Shown: positions 17,796-26,750, numbered from the stretch's first letter. The stretch: 48,043 nt of DNA from Flavobacteriaceae bacterium (GCA_022565635.1 JAIUMH010000006.1:1-48043), one strand, 5' to 3'. Made by a program: numbers and translations. Notes: generated by a model from the letters alone, not told the origin.

Positions 17796-18491
17796 TTAAA
17801 TATATCCTTCTGATCTAGAAAGTCTTATCAATTCACCATCGCTTATATCTTTTCCGTATAGGTCAACTTTAATTACAGATTTTCGTTTAAAAAGAGTACT
17901 TTTACAAATGTCTAAACGCTTACTAATTTCATTGTTGTCAAATCCATCTGCAATCCATCTTACTATATCTCTATTTTTTTTGGATAAGTAAATCCTATTA
18001 TCTAAAATTCTTTGGTAGGCTTCTTTTATGGTTGGACTCAAGTAATAATCGGCTTGATCTGTTAAAGATAAAAGTGTTTTTAAATGGTCATATTCAACTT
18101 CAGATTTATGAAAAATTGCATCAAAATGAATTTGAGGGTCTTTAATTAATTCATACATCAAAAAACTTTCATCGTGTGAAGTGATCATAATTATTTTAGC
18201 TTCCGGAAAGTCTTTTTTAATAAATAAAGCAGCATCTCTTCCATTTTTAATGTTGTACTTCATGTGCGGAGGAAGATTATAATCAATAATAGCAAAATCC
18301 AATTGAATATTTGACTTGTTTTCATGCACAAATCGAACTATATCTTTTGCTTCTGTACAAACAAATTTGTTTATTTTTTTTTGAAGAACAAGCTCTAGTA
18401 TTTCTATGTATGAATTGATAATAATAGGGTGATCTTCAATAAATACAATATTTACCGACTCTTTATATTCGTTTATCTCATTTGTTTGCAT
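17796..18491 (-). CDS. NarL/LuxR-type response regulator
   Basis: A 231-residue two-component output protein. Receiver domain 12-130: acidic pocket Glu19-Asp20 in FIEDHP, phospho-acceptor Asp70 in FAIIDYNLPP, switch Ser/Thr in MITSHDE and Lys in FHKSE. The C-terminal helix-turn-helix (about 170-225) contains RDIVRWIADGFDNNEISKRL and STLFKRKSVIK. Its ATG shares one base with the kinase stop (TAATG), a classic coupled pair. It binds DNA; targets unknown, but its own operon is a likely one. Confidence 0.92.
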   Translation of the reverse strand: MQTNEINEYKESVNIVFIEDHPIIINSYIEILELVLQKKINKFVCTEAKDIVRFVHENKSNIQLDFAIIDYNLPPHMKYNIKNGRDAALFIKKDFPEAKIIMITSHDESFLMYELIKDPQIHFDAIFHKSEVEYDHLKTLLSLTDQADYYLSPTIKEAYQRILDNRIYLSKKNRDIVRWIADGFDNNEISKRLDICKSTLFKRKSVIKVDLYGKDISDGELIRLSRSEGYI

Positions 18492-20509
18492 TACTGAATT
18501 GGAAATTTAAATTCAACACTTGTTCCTTTTCCTTCAGATGAATTTATCACTATAGTTCCGTTAATTGATTTGATTCTTTCTTTTATACTTTTAAGACCTA
18601 TACCTTCTTTTGAAAGTTTAGAATCAAAGCCTTTACCATTGTCAAAAATACTAAAAACTAGTTGGTTTTTGTCAAGACTTATGTTTAAAATAACATGTTT
18701 GGCTAACGCGTGAACTTTGATGTTGACAGCCAGTTCTTTAAGTATGATATAAATTGTAGAAAGTTGATTTTCATTTAATTTTTCCCATTTTATTTTTTCA
18801 TCAATATTAAGTTCTACTAAATGTTTATCTAAAATAAGAGGCAATTCTTCCGTAATAAACTGTACTAATTTTTGCTCTGTTATAGCGGCGTTTTTTAATT
18901 GATGAGAAATTGCTCTGGCTTGTTTTTGTGCATCCGATAAACCTTCTAGGCGTCTTTCAAAATCATTTAAACTGTTTTTTGAAAACTCATTTTTGTAAAT
19001 ATGCTTAAAGTTTTTTAGTTGCAAAATATTGGCATTGATTGAGGTGCTAACTTTGTCATGCAAATCATTTGCTATTCTGTTTTGAATATTAAGTTTGTTG
19101 TTTCTTAATAATTTATTGGTGTTTATTTTTTGAAGTAAAAGTTCGTTTTCCTTTTCTTTTTTTTCTATTTGGGTTTTGAGTAATTTACGCCTGTAAATGC
19201 CAAATACAACACTTACAATAGCGAGTAAAACAGCACCCAAAATCATTAAATTGAGTAACTTTTGATTGGCGCGCTCAGAGGCCAATTCAGCAGTTACTTT
19301 CTTTCTTCTTAGCTGTTCTGTTTCAAATTCAATTCTTGCAAATTCATCACGTTGCACACGCTCTTGTGCAATAATACTATCATTTAGTTGAATATATTCA
19401 TCTAAATATTTAAAGGCTTGGCTAGAATCTATTTCTGCAAGTAGTTTTAGGGTGATCAATTGTTCTTTTACCACCCTTAATTCCTTTGCTTGTTCTAAAG
19501 CTTCTTTTGCAAATTTATAGGCTTCTTTATTCCGATTTAAATCATTTAAAATTTCAGCTAATCTTATTTTAGTTTGGATGGCTATGGTTGGGAAATTGAG
19601 TTTTTCTTTCTCTCTAAGTACTATTTTTAACTCTTCAACTGTATTTACTTTGTCACCTAATAGGTATCTGGTATAAATTATATTATCCTCTACCGCTGTT
19701 GCTAATGCTGGAAATTTTTTCTCTAGTTTTTTTATTTCTTTAGCTTTTCTGTAAGTATCTAGTGCCTTTTGATATTCACTATTCTTTAAATAAGCAGAAC
19801 CCATGAAATTGTGAATTTGAGCAATTTGGGTTTGATGACTAGATTTATTTTTTTTGTCAAATTTATTAAAATGATTTACACCTCTATTATAATACTTTTC
19901 GGCTAAATTAATTTGATTAACTTCACCATAAATTTCTATAATTATACTAATACAATCAAAAAAACTACTTTCTAAATAATTAATTTCAGCATTTTTTAAA
20001 GATTTAAATACATATTCTAGACTTTTGTTATAATCACTAATTAAAAAATATAATTTAGCTTTTCCAATTAAAGCATCTATCTCTATAAAATAATGATTAT
20101 AAAATTGTAATAATGATGTTGATTTATTGTAGTAATAAAAAGCTGAATCAATTTTCTGGTAGCGTTCAAACTGGTTGGCTTTGTAATTGTAGGAGCGGAT
20201 GATATTAAAAGTGTCTTTTGTTTTCTTTGCATCCTTGTAAATTTGCTCAACATAATCGTCATAGAGCGAGTCTACTTCTAAGTAGCGTAAACGATTAACA
20301 ATTTTAAATTGATTTCTTAAACGCAAGGAGTCATTGTTCTCCAAATGCAACTGATCAAAACTTTCTTCTAATTTGAAAATTTTACTAGAGGTGGTTAAGT
20401 TTTCTTGATAAACTTCCTCTAGTAAAATTTCAAAATCTGTATAAAAATTAGTACCAAGCTTTTGTGCATTTAAGGATATACAAAAGCAAAGACCTAAAAT
20501 TAATTTAAT
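18491..20509 (-). CDS. TPR-containing sensor histidine kinase, probable ATT start
   Basis: Numbered from an ATT at 20509 (672 residues): signal peptide KLILGLCFCISLNAQ, periplasmic tetratricopeptide-type helices (about 55-375), coiled coil, membrane segment at 417-439 (LLNLMILGAVLLAIVSVVFG), phospho-acceptor His484 in RIANDLHDKVS, N-box Asn596, G-boxes DNGKGF and GIGLKSIKER. This is the NarX-like HisKA_3 layout common in Bacteroidetes. The open frame runs back to 20641, but that would overlap a lipoprotein gene in another frame. ATT starts the signal peptide cleanly and overlaps the lipoprotein stop (ATTAA). A GTG at 20557 is the alternative. Confidence 0.8.
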   Translation of the reverse strand: MKLILGLCFCISLNAQKLGTNFYTDFEILLEEVYQENLTTSSKIFKLEESFDQLHLENNDSLRLRNQFKIVNRLRYLEVDSLYDDYVEQIYKDAKKTKDTFNIIRSYNYKANQFERYQKIDSAFYYYNKSTSLLQFYNHYFIEIDALIGKAKLYFLISDYNKSLEYVFKSLKNAEINYLESSFFDCISIIIEIYGEVNQINLAEKYYNRGVNHFNKFDKKNKSSHQTQIAQIHNFMGSAYLKNSEYQKALDTYRKAKEIKKLEKKFPALATAVEDNIIYTRYLLGDKVNTVEELKIVLREKEKLNFPTIAIQTKIRLAEILNDLNRNKEAYKFAKEALEQAKELRVVKEQLITLKLLAEIDSSQAFKYLDEYIQLNDSIIAQERVQRDEFARIEFETEQLRRKKVTAELASERANQKLLNLMILGAVLLAIVSVVFGIYRRKLLKTQIEKKEKENELLLQKINTNKLLRNNKLNIQNRIANDLHDKVSTSINANILQLKNFKHIYKNEFSKNSLNDFERRLEGLSDAQKQARAISHQLKNAAITEQKLVQFITEELPLILDKHLVELNIDEKIKWEKLNENQLSTIYIILKELAVNIKVHALAKHVILNISLDKNQLVFSIFDNGKGFDSKLSKEGIGLKSIKERIKSINGTIVINSSEGKGTSVEFKFPIQ

Positions 20510-20699
20510 CGTTTCCTTTGGATTTAGACGGGTCTGTAAACGCAGGCACTGAATCACCGATGTAAAAATTATTTGTTTGGTATTCAAATTCATCCGATTC
20601 AAATTGCATTTCTGTGTCAAAGTCATCATTGGAACAACCAATTAGTCCAAAGGTAAGTACAATAATCAATAATCCGAAGTTTAATTTAGAATTTTTCAT
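20505..20699 (-). CDS. Small lipoprotein preceding the histidine kinase
   Basis: A 64-residue predicted lipoprotein: MKNSKLNFGLLIIVLTFGLI then lipobox Cys22 (LIGC), followed by an acidic tail (SNDDFDTEMQFESDEFEY). Its stop overlaps the start region of the kinase gene, so the two are co-translated. It could be a sensor accessory at the membrane, but nothing shows that directly. The promoter box at 20785-20792 and a leader palindrome lie upstream. Confidence 0.7.
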   Translation of the reverse strand: MKNSKLNFGLLIIVLTFGLIGCSNDDFDTEMQFESDEFEYQTNNFYIGDSVPAFTDPSKSKGND

Positions 20700-20727
20700 T
20701 TTCTTGTTTTTTAAAAAATTTGTTTTA

Positions 20728-20744
20728 CCTAAGATTTTCTTAGG
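20728..20744 (-). promoter_or_regulatory. Leader palindrome before the lipoprotein-kinase operon
   Basis: CCTAAGA / TCTTAGG with a 3-base loop, between the -7 box and the first ATG. It could be an operator or an mRNA hairpin; no T-run follows in the direction of transcription. Confidence 0.4.
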
Positions 20745-20784
20745 CTCTAATTAAATTCGGGTACCCTACTATGTTATAACGGGG

Positions 20785-20792
20785 CAAAAATA
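20785..20792 (-). promoter_or_regulatory. -7 box for the lipoprotein-histidine kinase operon
   Basis: On the minus strand the sequence is TATTTTTG, an exact TAnnTTTG match about 85 bases upstream of the lipoprotein ATG. Confidence 0.5.
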
Positions 20793-20892
20793 GGGTGTCT
20801 TTTCTTCTTAAAAAACTACCAATCGAGTAAAAAAGGTTAAATTTTTAAAGCAAAGTTGATATTTATAGTTTTTTTTAACAGTTTATGTAAAC

Positions 20893-20926
20893 AAAAAAAC
20901 CTTATCAGTTATCAGATAAGGTTTTG
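20893..20926 (-). terminator. Intrinsic terminator after glmM
   Basis: Read on the minus strand, AAAACCTTATC and GATAAGGTTTT form a stem that ends in a run of T. It lies 27 bases after the glmM stop. Confidence 0.8.
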
Positions 20927-20952
20927 ATGGCGTAATTTATTTATTTCAGCGC

Positions 20953-22332
20953 CTAAATTAAGGCTTCTATTTCTGTAATAATTCTTGATGCAAGCTGATT
21001 TGCTTTTTCTTGTGTTTTTGCTTCGGTATAAATTCTAATAATAGGCTCTGTATTTGATTTTCTTAAATGAACCCATTCGTTTTCAAAGTCAATTTTAACC
21101 CCATCAATATCATTCACTTCTTCGTTTTTGTACTGTTCCTTCATTTGGAAAAGGATTTGATCTACATCAATATGTGGAGTGAGTTGAATTTTTTCTTTCG
21201 CCATAAAATAACTAGGATATGAGGCTCTTAGTTCAGAAACAGTTATTTGTTTTTCTGCTAATAAGGATAGAAATAGAGCTACTCCAATTAAGCTATCTCT
21301 CCCATAGTGAAGCTTGGGGTCAATAATTCCTCCATTTCCTTCTCCACCTATTACGGCATTTACCTCTTTCATTTTCTCTACTACATTAACTTCACCAACG
21401 GCGCTGGCATAATACTTGCCTCCGTGTTTTTCAGTAACGTCTTTAAGGGCTCTAGAGGAAGATAAATTACTAACGGTGTTTCCTTTTTCTTTACTCAATA
21501 CGTAATCTGCAACACTAACTAAAGTGTATTCTTCACCAAACATTTTACCGTTTTCATCCATAAATGCTAGTCGGTCTACATCTGGATCTACAGTCACACC
21601 TAGGTGTGCCTTTTCATCTACTACCTTTTTAGCTAATTCTCCCAAGTGTTTTTCTAAGGGTTCAGGGTTATGTGGAAAGTGTCCTGTAGGTTCACAATAT
21701 AATTTTACAACCTCAACACCTAGTGCTTTTAGAAGTGGAGGAATACTAATACCACCGGTGGAATTAACCCCATCAAAAACCACTTTTAGGTTGGCTTTTT
21801 CAATAGCTCTTTTATTGACTAATGGGTGCTTTAAAACCAACTCTATATGATAATCAATATAGGCTGTGTTTCTTGTTATTTTTCCTAAATCATCAACTTG
21901 AGCAAAATCAAAATCTTCATTTTCAGCTAGGCTTAGTATTTTTTGACCTTCTTCAGCATTTAAAAATTCACCTTTCTCATTTAATAATTTCAGGGCATTC
22001 CATTCTTTGGGATTATGGCTTGCGGTGAGAATAATTCCCCCTTGTGCTTCTTCATGAGTTACAGCCACTTCAACGGTTGGTGTAGTAGAAAGACCTAGGT
22101 CAACTACTTCTATGCCTAAGCCTACCAAACTTTGCATGACTAAGCTTTGAATCATTTCGCCTGAAATCCTTGCATCTCTACCAACTACAACTCTAGCATT
22201 GTTTGGATATTTGTTTTTTAACCAAGTACCATAAGCAGAGGCAAATTTTACAGCATCTACTGGTGTTAAGTTTTCTTTGGTTTTTCCTCCAATTGTACCG
22301 CGTATTCCTGAGATTGATTTAATTAATGTCAT
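20953..22332 (-). CDS. glmM: Phosphoglucosamine mutase
   Basis: A 459-residue alpha-D-phosphohexomutase. It interconverts glucosamine-6-P and glucosamine-1-P on the way to UDP-GlcNAc for peptidoglycan and lipopolysaccharide. The phosphoserine is Ser105 in LTASHNPKEWNALKLLN, the metal loop is DPDVDRLAF and the substrate loop is GEGNGG. N-terminal ISGIRGT is standard. The C-terminal domain has RKSNTEPIIRIYTEA, the phosphate-binding loop. The length and motifs fit the Bacteroidetes GlmM group; a broader phosphomannomutase role cannot be excluded. Confidence 0.92.
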   Translation of the reverse strand: MTLIKSISGIRGTIGGKTKENLTPVDAVKFASAYGTWLKNKYPNNARVVVGRDARISGEMIQSLVMQSLVGLGIEVVDLGLSTTPTVEVAVTHEEAQGGIILTASHNPKEWNALKLLNEKGEFLNAEEGQKILSLAENEDFDFAQVDDLGKITRNTAYIDYHIELVLKHPLVNKRAIEKANLKVVFDGVNSTGGISIPPLLKALGVEVVKLYCEPTGHFPHNPEPLEKHLGELAKKVVDEKAHLGVTVDPDVDRLAFMDENGKMFGEEYTLVSVADYVLSKEKGNTVSNLSSSRALKDVTEKHGGKYYASAVGEVNVVEKMKEVNAVIGGEGNGGIIDPKLHYGRDSLIGVALFLSLLAEKQITVSELRASYPSYFMAKEKIQLTPHIDVDQILFQMKEQYKNEEVNDIDGVKIDFENEWVHLRKSNTEPIIRIYTEAKTQEKANQLASRIITEIEALI

Positions 22333-22423
22333 TTGAATTATTTTTTAAAAGTGTAAAGATAAGTTTTCATTGATTTATATAAAATTTTAATTTGTTTTTC
22401 CTTTATTTAATTAAATTAGGCAC

Positions 22424-23026
22424 ATGAATTATTTAGCGCATATATACTTATCGGGTAATCATGACGATTTAAAAATTGGTAATTTTATTGCTGATTTTAT
22501 CAAGCCTAAAGATGTTCATCAGTTGCCTTTTAATCAACAGAAAGGAGTTGAATTACATCAGAAAATAGATCGTTTTACAGATACACATCTTGAAGTTAGA
22601 AAGGTGAGAGAATTGTTTTTTGATGAATTTAGACATTATAGCGCCGTTTTAGTAGATGTAATTTTTGATCATTATTTGGCTAGGAATTGGAATTTCTATC
22701 ATTCAGTTGAATTGCCTAAGTATGCACAGTTATTTTATTCGCTTTTAGAAAATCAAAAAGATCAATTGCCCAACCAAGTACAACGAATTATACCCTATCT
22801 AATTGATGGCGATTGGTTAAGTAATTATGCTCACCTTCAGGGTTTGGAAATGATTTTAAAACAAATGAATAATCGAACCAAAAACACTACTTCACTTCAT
22901 GTAAGTATTTCTACTTTGAAAACACACGATAGCTTTATAGCTCAGCAATTTCAGGTTTTTTTTGCTGAACTTATAGCTTATTGTAACCAAGAAATACAAC
23001 AAATGAACTTGACTCAAGTCAATTAA
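22424..23026 (+). CDS. acpH: Acyl carrier protein phosphodiesterase (AcpH family)
   Basis: A 200-residue DUF479/AcpH protein that removes the 4'-phosphopantetheine arm from acyl carrier protein in characterised members. The N-terminus MNYLAHIYLS with GNFIADFIK, GVELHQKIDRFTD and DVIFDHYLARNW are the conserved metal-dependent (HD-like) blocks. It is divergent from glmM. Its last 8 bases overlap the end of menA through a TTAATTAA palindrome. Activity is inferred from the family. Confidence 0.88.
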   Translation: MNYLAHIYLSGNHDDLKIGNFIADFIKPKDVHQLPFNQQKGVELHQKIDRFTDTHLEVRKVRELFFDEFRHYSAVLVDVIFDHYLARNWNFYHSVELPKYAQLFYSLLENQKDQLPNQVQRIIPYLIDGDWLSNYAHLQGLEMILKQMNNRTKNTTSLHVSISTLKTHDSFIAQQFQVFFAELIAYCNQEIQQMNLTQVN

Positions 23027-23924
23027 TTAAATTGAGTAACATCCACACTAAACTTATTCCAAAGGTGCTTAAAGCTACTTTTTTTAGTTCAGGGTCTAGG
23101 TTCTTAGGAACTTCTGTTCTATGAACTTGTATTAAATGAATAAACAAAGGAATAATAAAAATAAATGGTAGCAGGTCTAATAAATTCTTTGCATCAATAC
23201 CAATTGCTATTAAACTAAAAAAGAGTCCTAATATAATGAGTAGGCTGTGATAGATTTTGGCTTTTTTAAAACCCAATTTTACAACAAGTGTAATTTTATT
23301 CGATTTTTTATCTCCTACAATATCTCTCATGTTATTTAAGTTGAGAACAGCGGTGCTTAATAAGCCTATTCCCAATGCAGGAAACACTATTTTTAACTCT
23401 ATGCTTTGGGTGTAGAGAAAATAAGAACCTAAAACACTTACTAATCCAAAAAACAGAAAAACAAAAACGTCACCCAGTCCTTTGTAGCCATAAGCTGTAT
23501 CTCCTACCGTATATTTAATGGCCGCTATAATGGCTAAAATTCCTAAGCTTAAAAAAGCCACTGAATACATAAAGAATTCGCTTCCAAAAGCTTGGTAAAT
23601 TAAAACACACGACAAAATAAATGCAATAATTGAATTTACAACAATTCCTTTTTTTAGCTCTTGGTCTGTTAAGGCTCCTGATTGAAGTGCTCTTTGTGGT
23701 CCCGTTCTTTCTGTATTATCTGTTCCTTTAACTCCATCTCCGTAATCGTTGGCAAAATTAGATAAAATTTGAAGCGCTAAGGTAGTTAAAATAGCCAACC
23801 AAAATAGGGATGAATTCCAATAAGGTGTGGAGTATACAAAAGCACTTCCCATTAAAATTCCAGCCACAGATAATGGTAATGTTCTTATTCTAGCAGCGCT
23901 TACCCAAGCCTTTACTTTCTTCAT
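23019..23924 (-). CDS. menA: 1,4-dihydroxy-2-naphthoate polyprenyltransferase
   Basis: A 301-residue UbiA-superfamily membrane enzyme that attaches the prenyl chain in menaquinone synthesis. The prenyl-diphosphate motif NDYGD at 59-63 is followed by GVKGTDNTERTGPQRALQSG, a MenA signature. A second aspartate motif NNMRDIVGDKKSNK is present, with about eight hydrophobic segments. Its ATG shares one base with the purB stop (TAATG), so menA is the fourth gene of the minus-strand run that begins at 26750. Confidence 0.93.
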   Translation of the reverse strand: MKKVKAWVSAARIRTLPLSVAGILMGSAFVYSTPYWNSSLFWLAILTTLALQILSNFANDYGDGVKGTDNTERTGPQRALQSGALTDQELKKGIVVNSIIAFILSCVLIYQAFGSEFFMYSVAFLSLGILAIIAAIKYTVGDTAYGYKGLGDVFVFLFFGLVSVLGSYFLYTQSIELKIVFPALGIGLLSTAVLNLNNMRDIVGDKKSNKITLVVKLGFKKAKIYHSLLIILGLFFSLIAIGIDAKNLLDLLPFIFIIPLFIHLIQVHRTEVPKNLDPELKKVALSTFGISLVWMLLNLIN

Positions 23925-25261
23925 TAAATACCAGTGTAATTTTGTGGTGTAATTTGCATTAATTCTTCTTTTACCTCTTGTGAAACTTGAAGTGAGGTAA
24001 TAAACTCATGCATACTTTCCTTAGTGATCTTTGTGTTTGTTCTAGTTAATTCTTTTAAAGCTTCGTATGGGTTTGGGTAGGCCTCTCTTCTTAAAATTGT
24101 TTGAATAGCTTCAGCAACCACAGCCCATTGGTTTTCTAGATCTTCATTGAGTTTTTCTTCATTTAAGAGCAACTTGTTAAGTCCTTTTAAAGTAGATTGA
24201 AATGCTATTAGGCTATGACCAAAAGGCACGCCAACGTTTCTTAATACCGTAGAATCTGTTAAATCTCGTTGTAACCTACTCACTGGTAGCTTGCTAGATA
24301 AATGTTCAAAATTTGCATTAGCAATACCAATATTTCCTTCAGAATTTTCAAAATCAATAGGATTTACCTTATGTGGCATAGCAGATGAGCCAATTTCTCC
24401 TTTTTTAATTTTTTGTTTGAAATAATCCATTGATACATAAGACCAAATGTCTTTATTTAAATCATTAACAATGGTATTTATTCTTTTTAATCCATCAAAT
24501 AAAGCCGCCATGTGGTCATAATGCTCAATTTGTGTAGTAGGGAAGGAGTGGTATAGCCCAAGTTTTTCTTCAACAAAATGCTTCCCAAATGCTTTCCAAT
24601 TTATTTTTGGATAGGCAACATGATGTGCGTTAAAATTACCTGTGGCACCACCAAATTTAGCGGCAAATGGTATTTGTAAAATCAATTTAATTTGCTCATC
24701 AAGACGCTGCACAAAAACTTCAATTTCTTTGCCTAAACGCGTGGGAGAGGCAGGCTGGCCATGTGTTCTAGCTAACATTGGCACTTCTTTCCAGTCGTTT
24801 TGAAGTTGGCTTAATTTTTCTTTTAATTCTTCTAAAACCGGCATATAGACTTCTTCAAAAGCAATCTTTAAAGAAAGAGGTACAGCGGTATTAATAATGT
24901 CTTGTGAGGTTAGGCCGAAGTGAATAAACTCTTTATAAGCCTCTAAGCCTAATTCATCAAATTTAGATTTGATAAAATATTCAACCGCTTTAACATCATG
25001 ATTGGTTGTTTTTTCTATTGTTTTAATCTTAGCGGCATCTTCAACAGAAAAATCAGTATAAATTTTTCTCAACTTCGGAAAAATAGAAGCTTGAATGTCT
25101 TTTAGTTGAGGTAATGGGATTTCACAAAGTTCAATGAAATATTCAACCTCTACCAATACACGGTATTTAATAAGTCCAAATTCACTAAAGTAAGGAATTA
25201 ATTTTTCTGTTTTTTGATGGTATCTTCCATCTATTGGTGAAATGCTTAAAAGAGTGTTCAT
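23924..25261 (-). CDS. purB: Adenylosuccinate lyase
   Basis: A 445-residue fumarase/aspartase-superfamily enzyme of purine synthesis acting on SAICAR and adenylosuccinate. The signature GSSAMPHKVNP lies at 291-301 and includes the catalytic Ser. Other motifs are ARTHGQPASPTRLG around His167, TTNHDVKAVEYF and SPIDGRY at the N-terminus. The extended length matches the E. coli-type PurB. It is coupled with menA downstream and lies 9 bases from the sirtuin gene upstream. Confidence 0.96.
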   Translation of the reverse strand: MNTLLSISPIDGRYHQKTEKLIPYFSEFGLIKYRVLVEVEYFIELCEIPLPQLKDIQASIFPKLRKIYTDFSVEDAAKIKTIEKTTNHDVKAVEYFIKSKFDELGLEAYKEFIHFGLTSQDIINTAVPLSLKIAFEEVYMPVLEELKEKLSQLQNDWKEVPMLARTHGQPASPTRLGKEIEVFVQRLDEQIKLILQIPFAAKFGGATGNFNAHHVAYPKINWKAFGKHFVEEKLGLYHSFPTTQIEHYDHMAALFDGLKRINTIVNDLNKDIWSYVSMDYFKQKIKKGEIGSSAMPHKVNPIDFENSEGNIGIANANFEHLSSKLPVSRLQRDLTDSTVLRNVGVPFGHSLIAFQSTLKGLNKLLLNEEKLNEDLENQWAVVAEAIQTILRREAYPNPYEALKELTRTNTKITKESMHEFITSLQVSQEVKEELMQITPQNYTGI

Positions 25262-25270
25262 TATTTTAAT

Positions 25271-25957
25271 TTAAAGATGTGTGTTGATTAAAATTTGTTT
25301 TAATTTTTTCATTCCAGTTGAAGCTTTGTCTGCAAAAATAGTCAAGTTTTTTTGTTCTTTAATTGCTGGGTTTGGATCAATAAAATAAATAGGAGTGTTT
25401 GGTTTTGCAAAATTGATTAAACCTGCGGCTGGATAAACTTGCATAGAGGTTCCTATAATAATGAGTAAATCTGCCTGAGATACAATTTTCATAGCTTCAT
25501 CCATTTTTGGAACCGCTTCTCCAAACCATACAATAAATGGTCTAAGTTGATTTCCGTCAGGACCTAAGTTGCCTAAGTTGAGGTCTTTGTTCCAATCCAA
25601 AACTAGCTCTTCATTTTTTATACTTCTTGCTTTTGTTAATTCTCCGTGAAGGTGAGTTACTTTTGTACTTCCTGCTCGCTCATGAAGATCATCTACATTT
25701 TGAGTAATTATTTCTACCTCAAAGTGATTTTCTAAATCGGCTAAAATTTGGTGAGCAAGATTGGGTTGAACTGTTTTGAGTTGTCTTCTACGTTGATTGT
25801 AAAATTCGAATACCAATTTTGGGTTTTTTTCAAAGCCTTCTGGTGTTGCTACTTCCATCACATCATGGCCTTCCCAAAGTCCATTGTCATCTCTAAATGT
25901 TTTCACGCCACTTTCTGCGCTAACACCAGCTCCAGTAAGAACGACTATCTTTTTCAT
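25271..25957 (-). CDS. cobB: Sirtuin NAD-dependent protein deacylase, without zinc cysteines
   Basis: A 228-residue class III sirtuin. The NAD motif GAGVSAESG lies at 9-17, followed by TFRDDNGLW. TQNVDDLHERAG and catalytic His104 in HLHGE follow. Tyr53 and Arg56 in EFYNQRRRQ match the Tyr-x2-Arg pair that binds succinyl or malonyl lysine in SIRT5/CobB. The protein contains no cysteine at all, so the usual Cys4 zinc site is missing. It likely acts on acylated metabolic enzymes. It lies between purB and a CarboxypepD-like gene. Confidence 0.9.
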   Translation of the reverse strand: MKKIVVLTGAGVSAESGVKTFRDDNGLWEGHDVMEVATPEGFEKNPKLVFEFYNQRRRQLKTVQPNLAHQILADLENHFEVEIITQNVDDLHERAGSTKVTHLHGELTKARSIKNEELVLDWNKDLNLGNLGPDGNQLRPFIVWFGEAVPKMDEAMKIVSQADLLIIIGTSMQVYPAAGLINFAKPNTPIYFIDPNPAIKEQKNLTIFADKASTGMKKLKQILINTHL

Positions 25958-25958
25958 T

Positions 25959-26750
25959 TTATCGATTTATAGCTCTGTATTCTTCATAACAACCACTCAT
26001 TGCGTCTAGCACCTGTAGATCATTTGCAGTTTTGATAAAATCTTTGGAGAAATCGCAGCGTTTCAAAATATTTTCAATGTCTTCTTTTCTCATTCCAAGA
26101 ACGGCACCAAGGGTTTCGCGATCAAACTTATCTTGAAGAATATTTCTAATTTCATCGTCGGCTTTCATTTGCCTAAGTTTTCGCATTTCATTGCCTTTTT
26201 TACCAAAGGCATTGTAGAGTAGGTCGGCAGGATTAAATACCGCATCTAATGTTTTTGAAAATGAGGACCTTTGGTATCTTCCTCCTTCATAAGCGTAATC
26301 TAATCCAGAAATGCTATATCTATAGTTTTCATAAATAGGGATATTTTTAGCATCAATCTCTAAAAATCCTGTGAGTCTTAATTCTCTAACAGTAACTTCT
26401 TCTAAAGCAATAGAAGCTTCAGTCATTTTGACTTTTACGTCACCAAATTTAGTCCAGTCTTCAGTAACTTTTACTTGAATAGATTTGAAGCCTAAATAGG
26501 AAAAATAAAGGGTGTCATTAATAGATGCCATTAAGGTGAATTCGCCATTTTGATCAGAGATGGTTCCTTGCACACGTGAAATATTAACAATATTTACACT
26601 GCTTAAAGGTAGATCGTTAGCGGCATTTTCAACTTTACCGCTTACAATTTCCAATTGGGGCTTAGGAGAGTCTGAAGTAACTTCAGTAGAATCCTGAGCC
26701 CCAACAAAAATTGGAAATAAGATGAATATATAGAAAATTTGCTTTATCAT
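25959..26750 (-). CDS. Secreted carboxypeptidase-like regulatory domain protein
   Basis: A 263-residue exported protein with a signal peptide ending FVGAQD. An N-terminal CarboxypepD_reg-like beta-sandwich (about 35-115) carries GKVENAANDLPLSSVNIVN and GTISDQNGEFTLMA, the domain found at the start of SusC-like receptors. The remainder is a helical region with FSKTLDAVFNPADLLYNAFG and RKEDIENILKRCDF. No barrel follows, so it is a free-standing periplasmic protein and not a receptor. Its stop is 1 base from the sirtuin start, so they share an mRNA. Function unknown. Confidence 0.82.
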   Translation of the reverse strand: MIKQIFYIFILFPIFVGAQDSTEVTSDSPKPQLEIVSGKVENAANDLPLSSVNIVNISRVQGTISDQNGEFTLMASINDTLYFSYLGFKSIQVKVTEDWTKFGDVKVKMTEASIALEEVTVRELRLTGFLEIDAKNIPIYENYRYSISGLDYAYEGGRYQRSSFSKTLDAVFNPADLLYNAFGKKGNEMRKLRQMKADDEIRNILQDKFDRETLGAVLGMRKEDIENILKRCDFSKDFIKTANDLQVLDAMSGCYEEYRAINR

